The notes below the pieces were generated by a model. That model saw nothing but the letters and a program-made list of their open reading frames with translations. It did no database searches and was not told the DNA's origin. A stretch of 12,368 nt of DNA from CBFCZU01 sp965602635 (GTDB lineage: Bacteria; Planctomycetota; Phycisphaerae; SM23-33). The stretch lies in NCBI GenBank assembly GCA_965602635.1, contig CBFCZU010000128.1:1-12368 (forward strand), in the 5' to 3' direction. Below, piece by piece: positions 6,539 to 12,368 of this stretch. Made by a program: the position numbers and the translations under genes. Position 1 is the first letter of the stretch. Every line of letters begins with the position of its first letter.

Positions 6539-6576
6539 GGGCTAGAATCGCCCACGCCGCCGGGGTAAACTCCCGG
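6539..6576 (+). promoter_or_regulatory. -10-like TAGAAT and small hairpins ahead of purD
   Basis: TAGAAT (6543-6548) sits between GGGC (6539-6542) and GCCC (6550-6553), a 4-bp inverted repeat. A second inverted repeat follows: CCGGGG (6560-6565) and TCCCGG (6571-6576) around TAAAC, with one G-T pair. TAGAAT may be a -10 box giving a purD leader of about 65 nt; no -35 is convincing. The hexamer and part of its flank match the site at 1785. The rest of the 6469-6619 gap shows nothing I can assign, and no clear terminator for the upstream gene. Confidence 0.35.
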
Positions 6577-6619
6577 TCCGGAATCCCACAGCCGCACCCC
6601 ACTGACGAAGGGAATCGCG

Positions 6620-7906
6620 ATGAAGATACTGCTGGCAGGCGGAGGCGGGCGCGAGCACGCCCTGGCGTGGAAGATCGCCCAGAGCGACGAGTGCGAGAAG
6701 CTTTACTGCGCGCCGGGCAATCCGGGCACGGCCGAGGTCGGCGAGAACCTGCCCGTCAAGGCCGAGGACGTCGCAGACGTGGTCGCCGCCGCCAAGGAGC
6801 GCGGCGTGGAGCTGGTTGTCGTCGGCCCCGAGGACCCCCTGGCGGCGGGCATGGCCGATGCCGTCCGGGCGGCGGGGATGATGTGCTTCGGGCCTGACGC
6901 AAACGGGGCGCGCATCGAGGCCGACAAGGCGCACGCCAAGGAGATCATGCGCATCGCCGCCATCCCCACCGCCGAGGCGCGGATCTTCACCGAGTTCAGG
7001 CCGGCGCGGGACTACGTCCTCAGCCGCGAGCAGGGCGTCGTGGTCAAGGCCGCCGGGCTGGCCAAGGGCAAGGGCGTCTACGTCTGCCCCGAGCCGCACA
7101 TGGCCGTCAGGCCGCTGGAACAGATCATGCAGGAGAGGATCTACGGCGAGGCGGGAGACACCGTCGTCGTCGAGGAGCTGCTCACCGGGCAGGAGGCCTC
7201 GATCCTCGCCCTCTGCGACGGGCGCAACATCTACACCCTCGAGGCCAGCCAGGACCACAAGCCCATCGGCGACGGCGACACCGGGCCCAACACCGGCGGA
7301 ATGGGCGCCTACAGCCCCACCCCCGTCGTGGACGCCGAGACGATGGCGCGGATCGAGCGCGAAATCCTCGTGCCGTCCGTCGATGCCATGCGCCGCAGCT
7401 CAGGCGCCTACGAGGGCTGCCTCTACGCCGGGCTGATGCTCACACCCGCCGGGCCGAAGGTCCTCGAATTCAACTGCCGCTTCGGCGACCCCGAGGCCCA
7501 GCCGCTGATCATGCGACTCCGCAGCGACCTCGTCGAGGCCATGGTCGCCACCTGCCGGCATCAGTTGGACAAGGTCACGCTCGACTGGGACCCCCGCCCG
7601 GCCGTGTGCGTGGTAATGGCCTCGGGAGGATACCCCGACAGCTACGAAAAGGGGTTCGAGATCACCGGCATCGACCAGGCCGAGGCGCTGGGCGACGTGA
7701 AGGTCTTCCACGCGGGCACGGCCATCGCCGACGGAAAGCTCGTCACCAGCGGCGGGCGGGTGCTGGGCGTCACCGCCCTGGGCGAGACAATCGCCGACGC
7801 ACAGCGGCGGGCATACCAGGCAGTGGACAAGATCAAGTGGCAGGGATGCTACTGCCGCCGAGACATAGCCGACAAGGCGATCAAGGGGGCCGCTGGGAGC
7901 AGCTAA
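6620..7906 (+). CDS. purD: Phosphoribosylamine-glycine ligase (GAR synthetase)
   Basis: This ATP-grasp enzyme joins glycine to 5-phosphoribosylamine, the second step of de novo purine synthesis, in the cytoplasm. The 428 residues match the usual length. The N-terminal domain opens with LLAGGGGREHALAW (residues 4-17), then GNPGTA and VVVGPEDPLAAG. The ATP-grasp part has VVVKAAGLAKGKGV, EELLTGQEASILA and the glycine-rich DHKPIGDGDTGPNTGGMGAY. LEFNCRFGDPEAQ includes the metal ligands Glu283 and Asn285. The C-terminal domain is complete. The ATG at 6620 is preceded by a GAAGGGA ribosome site. It may be read from its own promoter near 6543 or with the upstream gene. Its TAA stop overlaps the TAG stop of the convergent sulfatase. 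No purH, purN or purM, which often accompany purD, is present in the window. Confidence 0.98.
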   Translation: MKILLAGGGGREHALAWKIAQSDECEKLYCAPGNPGTAEVGENLPVKAEDVADVVAAAKERGVELVVVGPEDPLAAGMADAVRAAGMMCFGPDANGARIEADKAHAKEIMRIAAIPTAEARIFTEFRPARDYVLSREQGVVVKAAGLAKGKGVYVCPEPHMAVRPLEQIMQERIYGEAGDTVVVEELLTGQEASILALCDGRNIYTLEASQDHKPIGDGDTGPNTGGMGAYSPTPVVDAETMARIEREILVPSVDAMRRSSGAYEGCLYAGLMLTPAGPKVLEFNCRFGDPEAQPLIMRLRSDLVEAMVATCRHQLDKVTLDWDPRPAVCVVMASGGYPDSYEKGFEITGIDQAEALGDVKVFHAGTAIADGKLVTSGGRVLGVTALGETIADAQRRAYQAVDKIKWQGCYCRRDIADKAIKGAAGSS

Positions 7907-7913
7907 CCCAGCG
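7891..7913. terminator. Inverted repeat with overlapping purD and sulfatase stops in its loop
   Basis: A perfect 7-bp inverted repeat, CGCTGGG (7891-7897) and CCCAGCG (7907-7913), encloses a 9-base loop that holds the purD TAA (7904-7906) and, on the other strand, the sulfatase TAG (7903-7905). There is no T-run. A symmetrical element here could stop transcription from both sides; the arms also code for the last residues of both proteins. Confidence 0.45.
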
Positions 7914-9387
7914 CGGGCAGGGCGACCTCGTCGCCGGTGCGGCGCTGCCACCGCCTGATCCTCCCGGCCAGGTCGGCCATGACCGCCCGTGAGCCGGACG
8001 TGCCGGCGAGGTTGGCCGTCTCCAGCGGGTCGGCGGCGAGGTTATACAGCTCGTGCTGCCCGGCCGGGCTGAGGTCGAGCTTCCACCCCTGCGGCGTGAC
8101 GACGGTGCGGACCGGATCCACCGTCGCCTCGGCGAACTGTTCCCGGCCGGCGATCTCGGCGAGGTAGCCCGGGTACTCCTCATCGGCGGCCAGACCCTTC
8201 ATGCCGCTGTCCGGGCCGTTCCATTCGATGAAGACGTCCTCGCCCTCCAGCCGCCCCCCTTCGAGCGCCGCCCGGCGGCTGGCGCCCTGGAGCAACGTGG
8301 GCGGCTCGCAGCCCAGCAGGTCCAGCAGCGTCGGCACCAGGTCGATCTGGCCGACGGGCCCATCCACCCGGCGCGGGTCCCGCTGGCCGGGAAGGCGGAC
8401 CAGCAGCGGCACCCGCACCGCCTCCTCGAACATGACGCTCTTGGCGATGAGCCGGTGGCTGCCCATCATGTCGCCGTGGTCGGAGGTGTACACGATGATC
8501 GTCCGGTCCCACAGGCCGCTGTCGCGCAGCGCCGCCAGGATCGTCCCGACGTGCGTGTCTACCAGGCTGCACAGGCCCCAGTAGTTGGCGATCATCCGCC
8601 GCCAGTCGCCCTCGGTCCGCAGGGGCAGGCCGCTGTGGCCGGACTCGAAGTAGTGCCGTGCCAGGAGGCGGGCCTTGAGATGCTGGTCGGCAGCAGGAGC
8701 GGCCTCGAAGTTGCCCGGCAGTGAGACATCGTCCGGGTCGTACTGATCGTCCCGCGGGCCGAAGAAGGGCATGTGCGGTTCGAGGAAGTTGACGTACAGG
8801 ACGAAGGGCCGGTCGGCGTTGTCGCGGATAAAGCTCGCGGCCTGTCCGGCCAGGAACGCCGGCCTGGAGAGCTCCTCGGCCAGCCGGGCGGTCTCCGGGC
8901 GCTTGAAGGCGTCGCCGTCGGCGGGCGAGACGCCCCGGGCGAGCAGGAAGTGGTGATAGTCCGAGCGCGCCGCCCGGTCGCGCGGCGGCGAGTAGTGCTT
9001 CCGGTACATGTCCTCGATGCTCACCCAGTGCTCGAAGCCGTGCTGGGCGAATATCTCGTCGCCCAGGTGCCACTTGCCGAGGTAGCCCGTCGCCCAGTCG
9101 CCGCCCGGCAGCATCTCGGGCAGGCAGGGCACCTCGCCCCGGAGCGGCACGTTGTTGGCGGTGCAGCCGCAGGTGTGCGGGTACAGCCCGGTCATGATGC
9201 TCGCCCGGCTGGGCGTGCACACCGGCTGGGTGACGTAGGCCCGCTCGAAGAGCGTGCTCTCGGAGGCGAGCCGGTCGAGGTTGGGCGTGTGAATCCTCCC
9301 GTTGCCGTAAGCGCCGAGCGTGTCGGCGCGCTGCTCGTCGGTGAACAGGAAGAGGAGGTTCGGTTTCTGCCTGCGTTGCCTTGCCAT
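7903..9387 (-). CDS. S1-family sulfatase, no signal peptide
   Basis: A 494-residue member of the alkaline phosphatase-like type I sulfatases, which hydrolyse sulfate esters. The core begins at once with KPNLLFLFTDEQRADTLG (metal ligand Asp17). The signature C57-T-P-S-R61 followed by ASIMTG marks Cys57 as the residue converted to formylglycine by a maturase, which is not encoded here. TSDHGDMMG supplies the second metal pair, Asp303-His304, and K-S-V-M-F-EEAVRVPLLVR is a typical late block. Most planctomycete sulfatases are exported, but this one begins MARQRRQKPN with no hydrophobic stretch, so a cytoplasmic place is likely. The start at 9387 has no clear ribosome site, yet the conserved fold starts only 8 residues later. 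It is the last gene of the minus-strand run, 28 bases after the PilZ gene, and overlaps the purD stop. The substrate (sugar sulfate or another ester) cannot be read from the sequence. Confidence 0.93.
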   Translation of the reverse strand: MARQRRQKPNLLFLFTDEQRADTLGAYGNGRIHTPNLDRLASESTLFERAYVTQPVCTPSRASIMTGLYPHTCGCTANNVPLRGEVPCLPEMLPGGDWATGYLGKWHLGDEIFAQHGFEHWVSIEDMYRKHYSPPRDRAARSDYHHFLLARGVSPADGDAFKRPETARLAEELSRPAFLAGQAASFIRDNADRPFVLYVNFLEPHMPFFGPRDDQYDPDDVSLPGNFEAAPAADQHLKARLLARHYFESGHSGLPLRTEGDWRRMIANYWGLCSLVDTHVGTILAALRDSGLWDRTIIVYTSDHGDMMGSHRLIAKSVMFEEAVRVPLLVRLPGQRDPRRVDGPVGQIDLVPTLLDLLGCEPPTLLQGASRRAALEGGRLEGEDVFIEWNGPDSGMKGLAADEEYPGYLAEIAGREQFAEATVDPVRTVVTPQGWKLDLSPAGQHELYNLAADPLETANLAGTSGSRAVMADLAGRIRRWQRRTGDEVALPALG

Positions 9388-9415
9388 CGCGGCGTGGATT
9401 CGGGCGGGGGCGCCC

Positions 9416-9754
9416 TCAGACCTCCAGCTCCAGGCGAAGCGGCTGGGCGAAGATAAGCGTCAGGCCCATGTCATCGCTGCCGGGCAGCTCCTGGTGGCGC
9501 ACGACCCACGCCTCGGCCTTGACGTCCTCGAGCATCCGGGTATTGGCCGTCTCGCGGGGGACCTGGAGGCCCACCTGAACGGCCTCGCCGACCGGCATGA
9601 GGTTGCCCCTCGGCACGGCCAGCAGCAGGCCTCCGTCGGAGACGTCCAGCGTGCGGGTGCGAAGCAGCTCCCGCCCCCCGCTGTCGGTCAGGACGATTGG
9701 ACAGGTCAGCTTGAACCGCTTGTGTCGGCGGCGCTCTTTCGACATTTCACTCAT
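9416..9754 (-). CDS. PilZ domain protein, probable cyclic di-GMP receptor
   Basis: A 112-residue single-domain protein of the PilZ type. Both nucleotide-contact motifs are present: R9-x-x-x-R13 in RRRHKRF and D37-x-S39-x-x-G42 in LDVSDGGLLL, so binding of cyclic di-GMP is expected from knowledge of the family. The rest reads as a small beta-barrel (VQVGLQVPRE, AEAWVVRHQE, MGLTLIF). The start at 9754 forms an ATGA overlap with the stop of the upstream nuclease gene. A GGAG lies only 2 bases before it but 11 bases before an in-frame ATG at 9745, so translation could begin at either. There is no effector domain, so it must act through a partner. It sits between the NYN gene and the sulfatase in one minus-strand run. 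Confidence 0.87.
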   Translation of the reverse strand: MSEMSKERRRHKRFKLTCPIVLTDSGGRELLRTRTLDVSDGGLLLAVPRGNLMPVGEAVQVGLQVPRETANTRMLEDVKAEAWVVRHQELPGSDDMGLTLIFAQPLRLELEV

Positions 9755-10278
9755 GGCTCCTGTTGAGGCTGGTCGGCATCCTCTTCGCTCAGGCCAAGTT
9801 CGCGCATCCAGGCCTGCGTCTCGGCGGGGGTGAGGCATCCGTCGCGCTTCTCCGGCGGCTCGGCCGGGGCTCGCGGCGCGGGCCGCGCCGAGGCCGAGAC
9901 CAGGGCGTCGGCGAACTCCTCGCTGCGGGCCAGCTTGCACCGCCTCCGCCGCCCGGCGCGGCGGAGCTCCCGGTCGCTGCTGACCACCGTCAGGCGGCGC
10001 GGGGCCGAGTCGGCGGCGATCCGCTCCAGTATCAGATCGTCGGCGCTGCGCGGGGCCGAATACACCGCCTCCAGGCGGTCGTGCTTCATCTGCTCGGCCA
10101 GTGGCCCGCGGGGGGCCGGGCCGTCGAAGACCACGCAGACCCGCTCGCCGGCCAGGGGCCCACGCCTGCCCGGCTCGGCCAGGGCGGCCAGAAGCTTACA
10201 CAACCCCCCTCGCCCGAGGTTGGGCCCGACGCGTGCCAAAGCGTAGATGAGGTTATTCCCGTCGATCAGCAGCGGCAT
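9751..10278 (-). CDS. NYN/YacP-like PIN-fold ribonuclease
   Basis: This 175-residue protein resembles the YacP branch of the NYN domain (PIN-like fold, metal-dependent RNase). Expected acidic positions are present: Asp6 and Asn8 in LLIDGNNLIYAL, Asp52 in VCVVFDGP, Asp80-Asp81 in SADDLILERIA, and Asp102 in VVSSDRELRRAG. A basic stretch RAGRRRRCK follows the last one and could contact RNA. Residues about 128-145 are an Ala/Pro-rich linker. The tail CLTPAETQAWMRELG looks like the small C-terminal helix common in this family. The start at 10278 has GGAGG 4 bases upstream. The gene begins 48 bases after pyrC and its stop overlaps the PilZ start (ATGA). By analogy with Bacillus YacP/Rae1 it may cleave ribosome-associated mRNA, but the sequence does not show which RNA. 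Confidence 0.86.
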   Translation of the reverse strand: MPLLIDGNNLIYALARVGPNLGRGGLCKLLAALAEPGRRGPLAGERVCVVFDGPAPRGPLAEQMKHDRLEAVYSAPRSADDLILERIAADSAPRRLTVVSSDRELRRAGRRRRCKLARSEEFADALVSASARPAPRAPAEPPEKRDGCLTPAETQAWMRELGLSEEDADQPQQEP

Positions 10279-10326
10279 AGGCCCTCCAGCCCGGCCTGGC
10301 CGGCGGCGGCCACCGGCTACCCCAAT

Positions 10327-11598
10327 TCACTCCTTGTACTCTATCTTCCCGCCTACGATAGTCACGACGGGCTTGCCCTTGAGTTTCCACCCCTCGTAGG
10401 GGCAGTTGCGGCTCTTGGAGCGGAACTTCCCCGACCGGACGGTGAAGCGCTTCTTCGGGTCGATGACGGTCACGTCCGCGGGCGCGCCGACCGCCAGCGT
10501 GCCCAGCCCGCGCCCGATGACGCGCGCCGGGTTGACCGTCATGGCGGCGATCAGGCCCGGCCAGTCCAGCAGGTTCGTCTCGATCAGCGCCTTGGCGTAC
10601 AGGCCGACGGCGACCTCCAGCGAGATCATCCCGAACGGCGCAAGGGCGAACTCCAGCTCCTTCTCCTCCGCCGCCTGTGGGGCGTGGTCGGTGGCCAGGC
10701 AGTCGATGGTGCCGTCGGCGACGCCCGCGCGGACGGCCTCGACGTCGGAGGCGCCGCGCAGCGGAGGGTTGACCTTGAAGACGGAATCGTAGCCCGCGCA
10801 GGCGGCCTCGGTCAGCAGCAGGTGGTGCGGGGCGGCCTCGGCCGTCACCGGCAGGCCCGCCGCCTTGGCGCGGCGGATCAGCTCGACGCTGCCGGCCGTT
10901 GATACGTGCATCACGTGGTAGCGCGTCTTGGCACGCTCGACCAGCTCCAGGTCGCGGCGGAGCATGATCTGCTCGCCCGATGCCGCGATCCCGCCCAGCC
11001 CCAGCCGCACCGCAACCGCGCCGGAGTTCATCTGCCCCCCCGCCAGGGCGGGGTCCTGGCAGTGCTGCATCAGCGGCACGTTCAGCAGCCCGGCGTATTG
11101 CAGGGCGCGGTACATCACGTCGGTGGAGGCCACCCCGTCGCCGTCGTCGCTGAAGGCGACCGCCCCGGCGGCGAGCATCATGCCCATCTCCGCCAGCTCG
11201 GCGCCCTCCCGGCCCTTGGTGATGCAGCCGACGGGCAGCACGCGCGCCGCGCCCGCCTCGGCGGCGCGCTGGATGACGTACTGAATGGCGGCCTCGTCGT
11301 CCAGCGGGGGGTGCGTGTTGGGCATCGCGCAGATGGTGGTGAAGCCGCCGGCCACCGCCCCGGCGGCGGCCGTGGCTATCGTCTCCTCCTCCTCGTGGCC
11401 GGGCTCGCGGCAGTGAACGTGCACGTCGATCAGCCCCGGGCAGACGATCTTGCCCTTCGCGTCGATCGTCTCGCGGGCCTTGCCCTTCGAAGGGCCGACC
11501 TTGGCGATCCTGCCGCCGGCGATGGCGACGTCGGCCACCTCGTCCCGCCCGCCGCCCGGATCGATCACGCGCCCGTTCGTGATAAGGATGTCGTTCAT
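10327..11598 (-). CDS. pyrC: Dihydroorotase, class I
   Basis: The enzyme closes N-carbamoyl-aspartate to dihydroorotate, step three of pyrimidine synthesis, in the cytoplasm. It has 423 residues, typical of class I. The amidohydrolase barrel shows His60-x-His62 in DVHVHCREPG, Asn94 in MPNTHPP, Asp151 in FSDDGDG, His179 in MQHCQDP, His231 in HVSTAGS and Asp304 in ATDHAP. These match, one for one, the metal and catalytic positions of the Aquifex enzyme (His61, His63, Asp153, His180, His234, Asp307), so this is an active type and not a degenerate pyrC-like subunit. Asp replaces the carbamylated Lys of other classes. The start at 11598 overlaps the pyrB stop by an ATGA. In Aquifex the two enzymes form a joint complex; the coupling here fits that but does not prove it. 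Confidence 0.97.
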   Translation of the reverse strand: MNDILITNGRVIDPGGGRDEVADVAIAGGRIAKVGPSKGKARETIDAKGKIVCPGLIDVHVHCREPGHEEEETIATAAAGAVAGGFTTICAMPNTHPPLDDEAAIQYVIQRAAEAGAARVLPVGCITKGREGAELAEMGMMLAAGAVAFSDDGDGVASTDVMYRALQYAGLLNVPLMQHCQDPALAGGQMNSGAVAVRLGLGGIAASGEQIMLRRDLELVERAKTRYHVMHVSTAGSVELIRRAKAAGLPVTAEAAPHHLLLTEAACAGYDSVFKVNPPLRGASDVEAVRAGVADGTIDCLATDHAPQAAEEKELEFALAPFGMISLEVAVGLYAKALIETNLLDWPGLIAAMTVNPARVIGRGLGTLAVGAPADVTVIDPKKRFTVRSGKFRSKSRNCPYEGWKLKGKPVVTIVGGKIEYKE

Positions 11599-12368
11599 TC
11601 GGTCCCCTGGCTAACCAGGTACAGCACGGCCATGCGTATGGCCAGGCCGTTGGCGACCTGCTGGAGGATGCAGCTATTGGGCCCGTCGGCGACTTCGGAA
11701 GTCATTTCCACGCCGCGGTTTATGGGCCCGGGGTGCATGATGAGCACGTCCTTCCGGCAGCGTGCGAGCCGCTCGCCGTCCATGCCGTACAGGCGGCTAT
11801 ACTCGCGGATCGAGGGGAAGAGGCTGCCGCCGAAGCGCTCGAACTGAATCCGCAGCATGTTGATCACATCCACCTCGTCGAGCACGTCGTCGAGGTTGTG
11901 GCTGATGTCGCAGCCCATGGCGGCGATGGCCGAGGGCACCAGCGTCGGCGGGCCGACCACCACCACCTCGGCGCCGAGCTTCTGGAGGGCGATGATGTTG
12001 CTGCGGGCGACGCGCGAGTGGGCGATGTCGCCGACGATGGCGACCTTCAGCCCGGCCAACCGCCCCAGGCGCCGGCGGATGGTGAAGATGTCCAGCAGCC
12101 CCTGCGTGGGATGCTCGTGCTGCCCGTCGCCGGCGTTGACGATGGAGGCCTTCACGTGCCTGGCGAGCATGTGCGGCGCGCCCGCCTGGGCGTGGCGGAT
12201 CACGAAGATGTCCACGCCCATCGCCTCGATGTTCCGGACAGTGTCGAGCGTGGTCTCGCCCTTGGACACCGACGATCCCTTTGCGGTGAACAGGACCGTG
12301 TCGGCCGACAGCCGCGACGCCGCCAGCTCGAAGCTCATCCGCGTCCGCGTGCTCTCCTCGAAGAACAG
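11595..12368 (-). CDS. pyrB: Aspartate carbamoyltransferase catalytic chain (5' end beyond window)
   Basis: The enzyme transfers the carbamoyl group to aspartate, step two of pyrimidine synthesis. 257 codons and the stop are present; the reading frame stays open to the window edge, so the start and roughly 50 residues are missing. The last bases read LFFEESTRTRMSFELAASRL, the carbamoyl-phosphate loop (STRTR) that lies well inside the protein. The ATG at 12338 is therefore an internal Met and not the start. Other family blocks are SVSKGETTLDT (catalytic Lys), IRHAQAGAPH, DGQHEHPTQGLLD, VGDIAHSRVARSN, NMLRIQFER and MHPGPINRGVE. The C-terminus is complete and its TGA overlaps the pyrC ATG. No regulatory chain gene (pyrI) follows, which fits the non-enteric form that pairs with dihydroorotase. 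Confidence 0.97.
   Translation of the reverse strand: MFFEESTRTRMSFELAASRLSADTVLFTAKGSSVSKGETTLDTVRNIEAMGVDIFVIRHAQAGAPHMLARHVKASIVNAGDGQHEHPTQGLLDIFTIRRRLGRLAGLKVAIVGDIAHSRVARSNIIALQKLGAEVVVVGPPTLVPSAIAAMGCDISHNLDDVLDEVDVINMLRIQFERFGGSLFPSIREYSRLYGMDGERLARCRKDVLIMHPGPINRGVEMTSEVADGPNSCILQQVANGLAIRMAVLYLVSQGTE

Noticed and set aside
8180..9220. Minus-strand open frame of 346 codons inside the sulfatase gene
   Set aside because: Out of frame with a complete sulfatase carrying all active-site motifs; the translation is Arg/Pro/Gly-rich without family signal.
10291..10303. Palindrome CCGGCC-T-GGCCGG between pyrC and the NYN gene
   Set aside because: The one-base centre cannot form a normal hairpin loop, there is no T-run, and such palindromes are expected in GC-rich DNA; too weak for a terminator or operator call.
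9763..10902. Plus-strand open frame of 379 codons opposite the NYN gene and pyrC
   Set aside because: It lies antisense to two supported genes and has no recognisable domain.
11595..12338. pyrB starting at the ATG at 12338
   Set aside because: The frame continues to the window edge and encodes the conserved FFEESTRTR motif directly before that Met, so it is internal.
1..12368. tRNA, rRNA, insertion sequence, phage or defence genes
   Set aside because: I saw no tRNA-like cloverleaf, rRNA core sequence, transposase motif or terminal inverted repeat pair on reading both strands.

Overview
The window is gene-dense, GC-rich bacterial DNA. It most resembles an uncultured member of the Planctomycetota, perhaps close to Phycisphaerae. 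The grounds are one exported protein that combines a beta-propeller repeat array, a dockerin-like calcium-binding pair and a PEP-CTERM tail, together with an S1 sulfatase, a corrinoid-type URO-D family protein and high GC. This lineage call is inference from gene content; no rRNA or tRNA gene is visible.

Layout. At 1-1790 a secreted, surface-sorted seven-repeat propeller protein (201-1727) ends in a GC-rich hairpin. A URO-D/methyltransferase-like gene (1799-2932, +) follows, with a -10-like TAGAAT placed so close to its ATG that a leaderless transcript is plausible. It converges on a minus-strand unit purA-uppS (5051 down to 2929), and the two stop codons share one CTAG. Between purA and the next gene (5052-5244) lie two good sigma70-type promoters back to back. 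The rightward one drives an unrecognised two-helix membrane protein with a long helical, TPR-like cytoplasmic part (5245-6468), followed by purD (6620-7906). purD again converges, with overlapping stop codons inside a hairpin, on a long minus-strand unit. In transcription order this unit is pyrB (cut by the window edge), pyrC, a YacP/NYN-type nuclease gene, a PilZ gene and an S1 sulfatase. ATGA overlaps couple pyrB to pyrC and the NYN gene to the PilZ gene.

How the genes work together. purA and purD are purine biosynthesis enzymes. pyrB and pyrC are the second and third steps of pyrimidine synthesis. uppS makes the lipid carrier for cell-wall and surface-polymer assembly. The NYN-PilZ pair could link RNA processing to cyclic di-GMP, but that is inference from adjacency. 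The propeller/PEP-CTERM protein and the sulfatase fit the polysaccharide-rich lifestyle of planctomycetes.

I found no CRISPR array, insertion sequence, phage gene, defence system or RNA gene. Most of the window is ordinary housekeeping. The points worth a second look are the propeller array, the NYN-PilZ coupling, the two matching convergent junctions and the unrecognised membrane protein.
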